This document shows positions 50,866-59,490 of a stretch of DNA of 64,000 bases, one piece after another. How positions within the stretch are numbered: position 1 is the stretch's first letter; each line of letters starts with the position of its first letter. The stretch is taken from contig NZ_CP045496.1 of NCBI RefSeq assembly GCF_015500075.1, positions 62,001 through 126,000 on the forward strand. The letters run 5' to 3'. The DNA is from Mesorhizobium sp. INR15. Its GTDB lineage: Bacteria; Pseudomonadota; Alphaproteobacteria; Rhizobiales; Rhizobiaceae. The notes under the pieces were generated by a model. That model worked only from the letters and a program-made list of their open reading frames with translations. It was not told where the DNA came from and searched no databases. The position numbers and the translations under genes are program-made.

Positions 50866-51740
50866 GCGCTTGCCTTGACATCGACGGCTTGAGCGCCGTG
50901 CTGCCAAATGGCCAGCGCGTGCTGCGCTCGGTCTCGCTCGTCGTACAGCCGGGCGAGGTTCGCGCGCTGGTCGGGGAGAGCGGCGCCGGCAAGACGATGA
51001 TCGGCAAGGCGGTGCTCGGCGTCCTGCCGTCAAGCGTGCGCATTGTCGAAGGCGATATCCGGCTCGAGGGCGAAGACCTCGGCAAGCTGCAACCCAAGGC
51101 GCGGCGCACGCTGATCGGCGCGCGCACGGCGCTGATCCCGCAGGACCCGCTGACCGCGCTCAACCCGTCGCGCCGCATCGGCCCGCAGATGACCGACCGG
51201 CTGGTGAGCATCCTCGGCTGGAGCGGCGAGAAGGCCGACACCCGCATCCGGCAATTGCTGGACGAGGTGCAGATCCGCGATCCCGACCGCGTGCTCAAAA
51301 GTTATCCGCATGAACTCTCTGGCGGCATGCGCCAACGCGTCTTGATCGCCGCCGCCTTCGCCGCGGAGCCACGGCTGATCGTCGCCGACGAGCCGACCAC
51401 GGCCCTCGACGTGACCGTGCAGAAACAGATCTTGCGGCTGATCGTGCAATTGCAGCGCGAGCATGGCACCGCGATCCTGTTCGTCACTCACGATCTCGGC
51501 GTCGTCGCCAAGATCAGCCAGAAAGTGTCCGTGCTCTATGCCGGCAAGGTGGTGGAGGAAGCCGAAACGGCGGCTCTCTTCGCCGCCCCACAGCACCCCT
51601 ATACGCGGGCGCTGATGGCGGCGACGCCACGCTACACCGATCCTCTCGCCTCGCTGAAGCCTGTCGATGAGGCCGTGCTGGCCGGGCTCGCTTCGGAGAT
51701 CGCCGCTGCCGACCAGGCCTGGAGACCTCGGCATGGCTGA
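50862..51740 (+). CDS. ABC transporter ATP-binding protein, DppD type
   Basis: The 292-residue protein has Walker A (GESGAGKTMIGK), Q-loop (IPQDPLTALNP), signature (LSGGMRQRVLIA), Walker B (LIVADEPTTALDV) and H-loop (VTHDLG), and the short C-terminal oligopeptide-type extension. It powers the transporter with the next protein. The ATG at 50862 overlaps the preceding stop; the start lies just before the first conserved strand. Confidence 0.93.
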   Translation: MSACLDIDGLSAVLPNGQRVLRSVSLVVQPGEVRALVGESGAGKTMIGKAVLGVLPSSVRIVEGDIRLEGEDLGKLQPKARRTLIGARTALIPQDPLTALNPSRRIGPQMTDRLVSILGWSGEKADTRIRQLLDEVQIRDPDRVLKSYPHELSGGMRQRVLIAAAFAAEPRLIVADEPTTALDVTVQKQILRLIVQLQREHGTAILFVTHDLGVVAKISQKVSVLYAGKVVEEAETAALFAAPQHPYTRALMAATPRYTDPLASLKPVDEAVLAGLASEIAAADQAWRPRHG

Positions 51741-52569
51741 GCCGCTGTTTTCCGTGCGTGGGCTGAAAGTCGCGCTGCCCGACATGACGCGCAAGCCGCT
51801 GATTGGCCGCGCGCCGCTGACCGAGATCCTGAAGGGACTGGATTTCGATCTGCCCAAGGGATCGGTCACCGGCATCGTCGGTGAATCAGGGTCCGGCAAG
51901 TCGACGCTCGGCCGCGCCCTCGTGCGGCTGCTTGAACCCAGCGCCGGCAGCGTCAGCTTCGACGGCCAGGACATTACCCATCTGCCGGAGGCAGAGCTGC
52001 GGCCGTTGCGCCGTGACCTGCAGATGATCTTCCAGGACCCGATGTCGTCGCTCAACCCGCGCCACACGATCTTCAGCATCATCGCCGCGCCGCTGAAGCA
52101 GAATGGGCTCGGCGACAATCTGACCGACCGGGTGATGGAAGCGCTGCGCCGCGTCGGCCTGCCGGAAAGCTTCGCCCGCCGCTACCGCCACGAACTGTCG
52201 GGCGGCCAGCGCCAGCGCGTCGGCATTGCCCGGGCACTGGCGCTGTCGCCGAAATTCGTGCTGGCCGACGAGATCGTCTCGGGCCTCGATGTGTCGACCC
52301 AGGCACAGATTCTCACTCTGCTGGAGAAACTCGCGGCCGAGATGGGCCTGACTGTTGCCTTCATCAGCCACGACCTGTCGGTGATCCGAAGGCTGTGCCG
52401 GCAAGTGATCGTGATGCGGGAAGGGGTGATCGTCGAGGCGAGTGCCACCGACGCCCTGTTCGAGAACCCACGGCAGAGCTACACGCGCGACCTCATATCG
52501 GCCATTCCGCTGCCCGAAATCGATGCCGGCTGGCTGGATATCCCTTCGACCGGCAAGGCGCCGACATGA
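51733..52569 (+). CDS. ABC transporter ATP-binding protein, DppF type
   Basis: The 278-residue protein has Walker A (GESGSGKSTLGRAL), Q-loop (IFQDPMSSLNPRH), signature (LSGGQRQRVGIA), Walker B (FVLADEIVSGLDV) and H-loop (ISHDLS). The residues after the catalytic Glu are IVSGLDV rather than the usual PTSALDV, a mild departure. It overlaps the DppD-type gene by eight bases and completes a five-component importer. Confidence 0.93.
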   Translation: MAEPLFSVRGLKVALPDMTRKPLIGRAPLTEILKGLDFDLPKGSVTGIVGESGSGKSTLGRALVRLLEPSAGSVSFDGQDITHLPEAELRPLRRDLQMIFQDPMSSLNPRHTIFSIIAAPLKQNGLGDNLTDRVMEALRRVGLPESFARRYRHELSGGQRQRVGIARALALSPKFVLADEIVSGLDVSTQAQILTLLEKLAAEMGLTVAFISHDLSVIRRLCRQVIVMREGVIVEASATDALFENPRQSYTRDLISAIPLPEIDAGWLDIPSTGKAPT

Positions 52570-52648
52570 ATGCATAAGCACGCCGAAAAGCGGGCCTCGG
52601 ACGTGCGAGCGGCAAATGAGCAAGTCCCGCGAATGGAGGAGGAATAGC

Positions 52649-53248
52649 ATGAGGACCATCATCCGAAACGCATTGATCGCCACCGCGATCCTGGGCAGCA
52701 CTGGCTTGGCGAGCGCCAGCTCTATCCCCGGCATGCGCGGGCACGATCACACCGGGATCACCGTTCCCGACATGAAGCAGGCGGTCGACTTCTTCACCGA
52801 AGTGGTCGGCTGCAAGAAGGCGATGTCCTTCGGCCCGTTCGCCGACGACAAGGGCACGTTCATGCAGGATGTCCTGGGCGTCGATCCGAAGGCCGTGATT
52901 CAAGAGATCACCATGGTCCGCTGCGGCTATGGTTCGAACATCGAGCTGTTCAAATACACCGCACCCGACCAGAAGGACGTGACGCCGAAGAACAGCGACA
53001 TCGGCGGCTTCCACATTGCCTTCTATGTCGATGATGTCGCGGCCGCCAAAGCCTATCTCGACGCCAAGGGCGTCAAGACGCGCATGGGGCCGATACCGGT
53101 TTCCGAAGGACCCGCTGGCGGCCAGACCATCCTCTATTTCCAGGCGCCATGGGGCCTGCAGCTGGAAGCAATAAGCTATCCCACCGGCATGGCCTACGAA
53201 AAAGGCGCAGAGACCGTGCTTTGGAGCCCGAAGAACCCCGAGAAGTGA
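52649..53248 (+). CDS. VOC (glyoxalase/dioxygenase fold) protein with signal peptide
   Basis: The 199-residue protein has a predicted Sec signal (residues 1 to about 25, ending ASASS) and a vicinal-oxygen-chelate domain: GHDHTGITVPDMKQAVDFFTE and later HIAFYVDDVAAAKAYLDAKG, with metal-ligand candidates His, His and Glu (LQLEAISYP). VOC enzymes are usually cytosolic; export is unusual. GGAGGAGG supports the ATG at 52649, which keeps the signal. It stands between the ABC transporter and the CoA pathway, so it might act on the imported compound or bind it outside the membrane. Confidence 0.82.
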   Translation: MRTIIRNALIATAILGSTGLASASSIPGMRGHDHTGITVPDMKQAVDFFTEVVGCKKAMSFGPFADDKGTFMQDVLGVDPKAVIQEITMVRCGYGSNIELFKYTAPDQKDVTPKNSDIGGFHIAFYVDDVAAAKAYLDAKGVKTRMGPIPVSEGPAGGQTILYFQAPWGLQLEAISYPTGMAYEKGAETVLWSPKNPEK

Positions 53249-53254
53249 TAGAAA

Positions 53255-53286
53255 GGCGCGCTTGCCGGATGTCACGCAGGCGCGCC
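53255..53286 (+). terminator. Possible terminator stem-loop after the VOC gene
   Basis: GGCGCGC and GCGCGCC pair across an 18-base loop just after the VOC stop codon. The loop is long and no T run follows, so the call is weak. Confidence 0.35.
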
Positions 53287-53311
53287 CACACCTAATCATT
53301 TTGGTATGAAA

Positions 53312-53348
53312 CTTTAAGCTTGAAATAATTTATTTCAGGCGCGATACT
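53312..53348 (+). promoter_or_regulatory. Promoter with two overlapping operator palindromes (MarR site 2)
   Basis: TTGAAA (53320-53325) and GATACT (53343-53348) with a 17-base spacer form a sigma-70-like promoter for the monooxygenase-reductase gene. The -35 box lies within CTTTAAGCTTGAAA (53312-53325), which resembles the sites at 45672 and 60308. It also overlaps a second perfect palindrome TGAAATAATTTATTTCA (53321-53337) in the spacer. A regulator bound here would block polymerase. Confidence 0.65.
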
Positions 53349-53380
53349 GATGGCAGCAAAGCGAAGAGGAGATCGCACAG

Positions 53381-55675
53381 ATGAAGGTTGCGGTTCTCGG
53401 CGGCGGACCAGCCGGCCTCTACTTCGCCATCTCGATGAAGCTTCGGGATGCCGCGCATGACGTGACGGTGTTCGAGCGCAACCGTGCCGACGACACGTTC
53501 GGCTGGGGGGTGGTGCTGTCGGCCGAAACGCTCGACAATCTGAGCCGGAACGACCCGGTCAGCGCCGTCTGGATCAAGAAGCATTTCGCCTACTGGGACG
53601 ATATCGCCGTCATCCATGACGGCGTGCGCACGGTCTCGACCGGCCACGGATTCTGCGGCATCGGCCGCAAGCGCCTGCTGGTGTTGCTGCAGCGCCGTGC
53701 ACGCGAACTCGGCGTCAAGCTGATGTTCGAGACCGATATCGCCGACCCGAAAACCTATATGGAAACGCATGATCTGGTTGTTGCCGCCGACGGCCTGAAT
53801 TCCAGGGCGCGCAACACTTTCGTCGACGTGTTCAAACCCGACATTGACACCCGCAAATGCAAGTTCGTCTGGCTGGGCACGGAACAGAAATTCGACGACG
53901 CCTTCACCTTCATCTTCGAAAAAACCGAGCATGGCTGGGTGTGGGCGCACGCCTACCAGTTCGACAGCGAGACCGCGACCTTCATCGTCGAATGCAGCGA
54001 GCAGACCTGGGAGGCATTTGGCTTCGGCTCGATGTCGCAGCAGGAATCCATTGCCGTCTGCGAGCGCATCTTCGCCAAGCATCTTGGCGGCCATGCACTG
54101 ATGACCAATGCCAATCACATAAGGGGTTCGGCCTGGATCAACTTCCCACGCGTGCTGTGTGAGCGCTGGTCCTACAAGAATTTGGCCCTGATGGGCGATG
54201 CGGCCGCGTCAGCGCATTTCTCGATCGGCTCCGGCACCAAACTGGCGCTGGAAAGCGCTGTGGCGCTGGCCGAATATGTCGAGTCCGAGCCTGATCTCGA
54301 AGCAGCGTTCCGCAAATACGAGGACGCCCGCCGCACCGAGGTGCTGAAACTGCAATCGGCGGCGCGCAATTCGCTCGAATGGTTCGAGGAGGTCGAGCGC
54401 TACCTTGGCCTCGATCCGGTGCAGTTCAATTATTCGCTGCTCACGCGCTCGCAGCGCATCAGCCACGAGAACCTGCGGCTGCGCGACGCTGAATGGCTGG
54501 GTGGCGCTGAAGAATGGTTCCAGCGCCAGGCCGGTGCTGGCGGCAACAGCTTGCGCCGTGCACCGATGTTCGCGCCGTTCAAGCTGCGCGACATGGAGTT
54601 GCGCAACCGCATCGTCGTCTCACCTATGGCGCAGTACAAGGCCGTCGACGGCTGTCCAACCGACTGGCATTTCACCCACTACGCCGAGCGGGCCAAGGGC
54701 GGCGCCGGGCTGGTCTATATCGAGATGACCTGCGTCAGCCCCGAGGGCCGCATCACGCCAGGCTGCCCTGGATTCTACGCACCTGAACACGAGGTGGCGT
54801 GGAAGCGGTTGGTCGACTTCGTCCACAGCGAGACCGAAGCCAGGATCTGCGCACAGATCGGCCATTCCGGCGCCAAGGGCTCGACCCGGCTCGGCTGGGA
54901 AGGCACAGACGTGCCGCTGACATCAGGCAACTGGCCGATCATGTCGGCTTCGGCGGTGGCGTGGTCGCCTGAAAATCAGGTGCCGAAGGCGATGGACCGC
55001 GCCGACATGGACAGGGTCCGCGACGAGTTCGTGGCTTCCACTGAAATGGCTGACCGTTGCGGCTTCGACATGCTCGAGATCCATGCCGCGCATGGCTACC
55101 TCCTGTCGTCCTTCATCACCCCGGTCACCAACCGGCGCACGGACGAATACGGCGGCTCGCTGGAAAACCGCATGCGCTATCCGCTCGAAATCTTCCACGC
55201 GGTGCGTGCCGCATGGCCGGCGGAAAAGCCGATCTCGATGCGCATCTCGGCCAATGACTGGGTCGGCATCGAAGGCGTCACACCCGCCGACGCGGTGGAG
55301 ATCGCACGGCTCCTGCACGAGGCCGGCGTCGACATTTGCGACGTCTCGGCCGGCCAGACTTCAGCGTCGGCAAAGCCGGTCTATGGCCGCATGTTCCAGA
55401 CGCCATTTTCCGACCGCATCCGCAACGAGGTCGGCATGGCGACAATGGCGGTCGGCAACATCTACGAGCCCGACCATGTCAATTCGATCCTGATGGCCGG
55501 CCGCGCCGATCTGGTGGCGCTGGCACGGCCGCATCTGGCCGACCCCTACTGGACACTGCATGCCGCCGTGACACTCGGCGACCGTGGCGTCAAATGGCCG
55601 GATCCCTATCTGCCGGGCCGCGACCAGATCTACCGCCTGGCCGAGCGAGACGCGGCAGCGGGGCTCAAGGTATGA
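53381..55675 (+). CDS. Bifunctional monooxygenase/reductase (2-aminobenzoyl-CoA or salicylyl-CoA type)
   Basis: A 764-residue fusion. Residues 1 to about 380 are a flavin monooxygenase (VLGGGPAGLYFAISM; VVAADGLNSRARNTF; LMGDAAASAHFSIGSGTKLALE). Residues about 395-755 are an Old Yellow Enzyme-type reductase (MFAPFKLRDMELRNRIVVSPM; EIHAAHGYLLSSFITP; NRRTDEYGGSLENR). This layout and length match 2-aminobenzoyl-CoA monooxygenase/reductase, which hydroxylates and then dearomatises the CoA ester; similar proteins are named salicylyl-CoA 5-hydroxylase. The downstream beta-oxidation-type genes fit such a pathway. AGGAG nine bases before the ATG; the SDR ATG overlaps its stop. Confidence 0.88.
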   Translation: MKVAVLGGGPAGLYFAISMKLRDAAHDVTVFERNRADDTFGWGVVLSAETLDNLSRNDPVSAVWIKKHFAYWDDIAVIHDGVRTVSTGHGFCGIGRKRLLVLLQRRARELGVKLMFETDIADPKTYMETHDLVVAADGLNSRARNTFVDVFKPDIDTRKCKFVWLGTEQKFDDAFTFIFEKTEHGWVWAHAYQFDSETATFIVECSEQTWEAFGFGSMSQQESIAVCERIFAKHLGGHALMTNANHIRGSAWINFPRVLCERWSYKNLALMGDAAASAHFSIGSGTKLALESAVALAEYVESEPDLEAAFRKYEDARRTEVLKLQSAARNSLEWFEEVERYLGLDPVQFNYSLLTRSQRISHENLRLRDAEWLGGAEEWFQRQAGAGGNSLRRAPMFAPFKLRDMELRNRIVVSPMAQYKAVDGCPTDWHFTHYAERAKGGAGLVYIEMTCVSPEGRITPGCPGFYAPEHEVAWKRLVDFVHSETEARICAQIGHSGAKGSTRLGWEGTDVPLTSGNWPIMSASAVAWSPENQVPKAMDRADMDRVRDEFVASTEMADRCGFDMLEIHAAHGYLLSSFITPVTNRRTDEYGGSLENRMRYPLEIFHAVRAAWPAEKPISMRISANDWVGIEGVTPADAVEIARLLHEAGVDICDVSAGQTSASAKPVYGRMFQTPFSDRIRNEVGMATMAVGNIYEPDHVNSILMAGRADLVALARPHLADPYWTLHAAVTLGDRGVKWPDPYLPGRDQIYRLAERDAAAGLKV

Positions 55676-56445
55676 CGGTGGCAACAGCGATCGCCGGCAA
55701 ACATGCGCTGGTCACCGGCGGTGGCTCGGGTGTGGGCAAGGCAATCGCGCTGACGCTGGCCGGCGCCGGCATCGACGTCACTATCTGTGGCCGGCGTGAA
55801 GCCGCACTCACCGAGGTTGCCACGCAGAACAGCCGGGTTTTCGGCATCGTTGCCGATGTGACCGACGAGGCCTCGATGGCGTCGCTCTACGCACAGGCGG
55901 AAGCGGCGCGCGGCCCCATCGACATCGTCGTCGCCAATGCCGGCATGGCCGGCAGCTCCCCGGCGCACAAGACAAGCCTCGACGATTGGCAGCGGACGCT
56001 CGACGTCAACCTGACCGGCGCCTTCCTGACCGTGAAGCCGGCACTGGCCGGCATGGCCGCGCGCAAGGCGGGCCGGATCGTCTTCATCGCTTCGACCGCT
56101 GGCCTCAAGGGCTATGCTTACGTCGCGCCTTACGTGGCGGCCAAGCACGGCGTCGTCGGGTTGATGCGCGCACTCGCCACTGAGACCGCCAAATCCGGCG
56201 TCACAGTCAACGCGCTGTGCCCGGGCTTCGTCGAGACAGAGATGCTGGAAGAGTCCATTCAACGCATCATCGAAAAAACCGGCCGCTCGGTCGAGCAGGC
56301 ACGGTCGAGCCTCGCCTCGGTCAATCCGCAAGGCCGCTTCATCCAGCCGCAGGAAGTTGCCGCCGCCGTGCTGTGGCTGTGCGGCGATGCCGCGGCATCG
56401 ATCACCGGGCAGAGCCTGTCCATTTCTGGAGGTGAGACATGGTAG
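55672..56445 (+). CDS. SDR family NAD(P)-dependent dehydrogenase (3-hydroxyacyl-CoA type)
   Basis: The 257-residue protein has the cofactor motif VTGGGSGVGKAIAL (TGxxxGxG), the NAG motif (VVANAGMAGS), catalytic Ser (IASTAGLKG) and YVAAKH (YxxxK), and a C-terminal SISGGETW. In this operon it probably oxidises a 3-hydroxyacyl-CoA ring intermediate. The ATG at 55672 overlaps the preceding stop (ATGA), and the MarR start overlaps its end by seven bases. Confidence 0.9.
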   Translation: MTVATAIAGKHALVTGGGSGVGKAIALTLAGAGIDVTICGRREAALTEVATQNSRVFGIVADVTDEASMASLYAQAEAARGPIDIVVANAGMAGSSPAHKTSLDDWQRTLDVNLTGAFLTVKPALAGMAARKAGRIVFIASTAGLKGYAYVAPYVAAKHGVVGLMRALATETAKSGVTVNALCPGFVETEMLEESIQRIIEKTGRSVEQARSSLASVNPQGRFIQPQEVAAAVLWLCGDAAASITGQSLSISGGETW

Positions 56446-56909
56446 CCGGCCCCCTGCCCGCACCGTCGGGACCCGGCAAGGACCGGCTGCGTCTATGGAT
56501 CAGGCTGCTGCGAGCATCGCGCACGATCGAGGCCGAGCTGCGCGAACGCCTGAAGAAGGAATTCAACACCACGCTGCCGCGCTTCGATGTGATGGCGGCT
56601 CTCTATCGCGCGCCGGAAGGCATGCTGATGAGCGACCTGTCACGCTTCCTGCTGGTTTCCAACGGCAATGTCACCGGCATCGTCGACCGGCTCGTGTCCG
56701 AAGGGCTTGTCGCCCGCGCGCGGCGCAATGGCGATCGCCGCACCTCGATGGTGCGGCTGACCGAAGAGGGATCGAAAAGCTTCGGCATCATCGCGGCCGC
56801 ACATGAAAGCTGGATCGGCGAGTTGCTGGGCAAGGTGAGCGAGGATGAGGCGCGCCGGCTGACGGGCATGCTGACCTCTTTCCGCAGCAATTGGGAGGGA
56901 CGCGAATGA
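56439..56909 (+). CDS. MarR family transcriptional regulator of the CoA pathway
   Basis: The 156-residue protein has the MarR winged-helix fold: FDVMAALYRAPEGMLMSDLSRFL (helices 2-3), SNGNVTGIVDRLVSEGLVARA (recognition helix) and wing RRNGDRRTSMVRLT. MarR proteins of aromatic-CoA pathways typically bind a CoA thioester and release DNA. Its place inside the operon makes it the best candidate for the AAGCTT-centred palindromes at 45672, 53312 and 60308. Overlaps both neighbours by a few bases. Confidence 0.9.
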   Translation: MVAGPLPAPSGPGKDRLRLWIRLLRASRTIEAELRERLKKEFNTTLPRFDVMAALYRAPEGMLMSDLSRFLLVSNGNVTGIVDRLVSEGLVARARRNGDRRTSMVRLTEEGSKSFGIIAAAHESWIGELLGKVSEDEARRLTGMLTSFRSNWEGRE

Positions 56910-57718
56910 CTGCAATGGCCGGCCTCAAGCCGAAGCATTTCCTCTGGCAGGTCGAGGGCAGGATCGCCAGGGTCCGGCTCGATCGGCCTGAACGCAAAAA
57001 CCCGCTAACCTTTGAAAGCTATGCAGAGTTGCGCGACACGTTTCGCGACCTCGTCTATGCCGACGATGTAGACGCGGTGGTGTTCCTGTCCAATGGCGGG
57101 AATTTCTGCTCCGGCGGCGATGTCCACGACATCATCGGGCCGCTGGTCAAGATGGACATGAAAGAGCTTCTCGCCTTCACGCGCATGACCGGCGATTTCG
57201 TCAAGGCGATGCTGAATTGCGGCAAGCCGATCATTTCGGCGGTGGATGGCGTGGCGGTCGGCGCCGGCGCGATCATCGCCATGAGTTCCGACATCCGCAT
57301 AGCGACGCCGGAGGCCAAGACGGCATTCCTGTTCACGCGCGTCGGCCTTGCCGGCTGCGACATGGGTGCCTGCGCGATCCTGCCGCGCATCATTGGCCAG
57401 GGCCGCGCCGCCGAGCTGCTTTACACAGGCCGGACGATGACGGCGGCGGAAGGCGAACGCTGGGGGTTTTACAACAGGCTGGTCGATGCCGCCGCGCTCG
57501 AAGCCGACGCGCTCGACATGGCGGCACGCATCGTCTCCGGCCCGACCTTCGCCCACGGCATCACCAAGACGCAGTTGAACCAGGAATGGTCGATGGGGCT
57601 CGACCAGGCGATCGAGGCGGAAGCCCAGGCGCAAGCGATCTGTATGCAGACGCGCGATTTCGAGCGCGCCTATCACGCCTTTGTCGACAAGCAGAAGCCG
57701 GTGTTCGAGGGCAATTGA
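56906..57718 (+). CDS. Enoyl-CoA hydratase/isomerase family protein
   Basis: The 270-residue crotonase-fold protein carries the oxyanion-hole block FLSNGGNFCSGGDVHDI and GVAVGAGAIIAMSSDIRIATPEAKTAF. A Glu at the usual first catalytic position is not obvious (region LAGCDMGACAILPRIIG), so hydratase activity is likely but unproven; ring hydrolase or isomerase is possible. GGGAGGG precedes the ATG, which overlaps the MarR stop (ATGA). It couples by one base to the acyl-CoA dehydrogenase gene. Confidence 0.87.
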   Translation: MTAMAGLKPKHFLWQVEGRIARVRLDRPERKNPLTFESYAELRDTFRDLVYADDVDAVVFLSNGGNFCSGGDVHDIIGPLVKMDMKELLAFTRMTGDFVKAMLNCGKPIISAVDGVAVGAGAIIAMSSDIRIATPEAKTAFLFTRVGLAGCDMGACAILPRIIGQGRAAELLYTGRTMTAAEGERWGFYNRLVDAAALEADALDMAARIVSGPTFAHGITKTQLNQEWSMGLDQAIEAEAQAQAICMQTRDFERAYHAFVDKQKPVFEGN

Positions 57719-58869
57719 TGGCTGACAAGAGCTTCCTCAACTGGCCGTTCTTCGAAGACCGCCATCGCGTGCTGGCCGAGCGGCTGGAGGCATGGTGTGC
57801 GAAAAACCTGCCGGTCGATCACCACAATGTCGATGCAGCCTGCCGCGAGCTGGTGGCGAAGCTTGGCAAGGACGGCTGGCTGAAGCCGACGGCGGTCGAC
57901 AGCGAAAATCCCGCGCCGCTCGACGTGCGCACGCTGTGCATCACACGCGAAACGCTCGCCCGTCATGACGGACTGGCCGATTTCGCCTTCGCCATGCAGG
58001 GGCTCGGCACCGGGGCGCTCAGCCTTTTCGGCACGCCCGGGCAACAGCGAAATTGGCTCGGCAAGACGCGCTCGGGAGAAGCAATTTCCGCTTTCGCGTT
58101 GTCGGAGCCACGCTCCGGCTCGGATGTCGCCAACATGGAGATGACCGCGACCCGCGACGGCGACAGCTATGTTCTTTCAGGCGAAAAGACCTGGATTTCC
58201 AATGGTGGCATCGCCGATCTCTATGTCGTCTTCGCCCGCACCGGCGAAGCGCCCGGCGCCAAGGGACTTTCAGCGTTCATCGTGCCAGGTGACGTCAAGG
58301 GCCTCACAATCGCCGAACGGCTGGAAGTGATCGCACCGCATCCGCTGGCGCGCCTGTCTTTCGACGGCGTCCGCTTGCCGGCCTCGGCGCTGATCGGCAA
58401 ACCGGGCGACGGTTTCCGCATCGCCATGTCGGTGCTCGACGTCTTCCGTTCGACCGTCGGCGCCGCCGCACTCGGCTTTGCCCGCCGCGCACTCGACGAA
58501 AGCATCAGCAGAGTTGCCGAGCGCAAACTGTTCGGCGCACCGATGGCCGAGTTGCAGATGGTGCAGGGACATATCGCCGACATGGCGCTGGATGTCGATG
58601 CGGCCGCCTTGCTGGTCTATCGCGCCGCCTGGACCAAGGACATGGGGGCGCCCCGGGTTACCCGCGAGGCGGCGATGGCCAAGCTCTTTGCCACCGACAA
58701 GGCGCAAGAAGTGATCGACAAGGCTGTGCAACTGCATGGCGGCGACGGTGTGCGCAAAGGTCATATTGTCGAAAGCCTCTATCGCGAGATCCGCGCGCTG
58801 CGCATCTACGAAGGGGCGTCCGACGTGCAGAAGGTGGTGATCGCCCGGCAAGTGATGGGCGCGGGCTGA
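57718..58869 (+). CDS. Acyl-CoA dehydrogenase
   Basis: The 383-residue protein shows the standard blocks: FALSEPRSGSDVANMEMTA, SGEKTWISNGGIADLYVVFA, LFGAPMAELQMVQGHIADMA, QLHGGDGVRKGHIVESLYREIRALRIYEGASDVQK. The catalytic base is the Glu of YEGAS near residue 366. It transfers electrons to ETF while forming an enoyl-CoA. The substrate is probably a cyclic acyl-CoA from the dearomatised ring. Starts at ATG 57718, overlapping the previous TGA. Confidence 0.92.
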   Translation: MADKSFLNWPFFEDRHRVLAERLEAWCAKNLPVDHHNVDAACRELVAKLGKDGWLKPTAVDSENPAPLDVRTLCITRETLARHDGLADFAFAMQGLGTGALSLFGTPGQQRNWLGKTRSGEAISAFALSEPRSGSDVANMEMTATRDGDSYVLSGEKTWISNGGIADLYVVFARTGEAPGAKGLSAFIVPGDVKGLTIAERLEVIAPHPLARLSFDGVRLPASALIGKPGDGFRIAMSVLDVFRSTVGAAALGFARRALDESISRVAERKLFGAPMAELQMVQGHIADMALDVDAAALLVYRAAWTKDMGAPRVTREAAMAKLFATDKAQEVIDKAVQLHGGDGVRKGHIVESLYREIRALRIYEGASDVQKVVIARQVMGAG

Positions 58870-58939
58870 GACGGCACGGTGGGAAATTTGACGATCATTC
58901 GATTGCAAGAAGAACATTTGAAGAGACCGGGAGATTTGA

Positions 58940-59335
58940 ATGCACACAATCCTGCAGCCGGAAGGCTGGGCCAAACCTGTCGGCTACGCGAACGGCGTCG
59001 CGGCACGCGGGCAACTTGTCTTCGTCGGGGGCCAGGTCGGCTGGAACGGCCAATGCCAGTTCGAAACCGACGACTTCGTCGGCCAGGTGCGGCAGACGCT
59101 TGAGAACATCGTGGCGGTGCTGGCGGAAGCCGGCGCCGGGCCACAGCACATCACCTCGATGACCTGGTATTTTGTCGACAAGGCCGAATACAGGTCGAAT
59201 CTCAGAGGCATCGGCGAAGCCTATCGCGACGTGATCGGCCGGCACTTTCCGGCTATGGCCGCGATGCAGGTGGTGTCGCTGGTCGAGGACCGCGCCAAGG
59301 TCGAGATCCAGGCTACGGCTGTCATCCCGGAGTAA
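58940..59335 (+). CDS. RidA/YjgF family protein lacking the catalytic arginine
   Basis: The 131-residue protein has the RidA fold (GQLVFVGGQVGWNGQ; QVRQTLENIVAVLAEAGAG; RAKVEIQATAVIPE). In RidA enamine/imine deaminases the conserved Arg follows a proline-alanine in the block PARxxVEV; here the block reads FPAMAAMQVVSL, with Met at that place. So it is a non-canonical Rid protein and may not act as a deaminase. Such genes recur in 2-aminobenzoyl-CoA clusters, where an enamine/imine intermediate is expected. It lies 70 bases after the dehydrogenase gene. Confidence 0.85.
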   Translation: MHTILQPEGWAKPVGYANGVAARGQLVFVGGQVGWNGQCQFETDDFVGQVRQTLENIVAVLAEAGAGPQHITSMTWYFVDKAEYRSNLRGIGEAYRDVIGRHFPAMAAMQVVSLVEDRAKVEIQATAVIPE

Positions 59336-59339
59336 GTTA

Positions 59340-59381
59340 TGTTGAGACTCACCTCATGCCGGCCTGATCTGAATCTCAACA
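59340..59381 (+). terminator. Weak stem-loop after the RidA gene
   Basis: TGTTGAGA and TCTCAACA pair across 26 bases just after the stop. Long loop and no adjacent T run; it may mark the end of the operon but is uncertain. Confidence 0.3.
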
Positions 59382-59490
59382 CATCCTCTGTTTTCGAAAG
59401 CCCTACTGCTTAAGGATGAGCAGGACGTGGTTGCCTGCGTGAATGTCGTTTGCGGATATGAACATGGACGGCATGAAAAGAGGGATCGGC

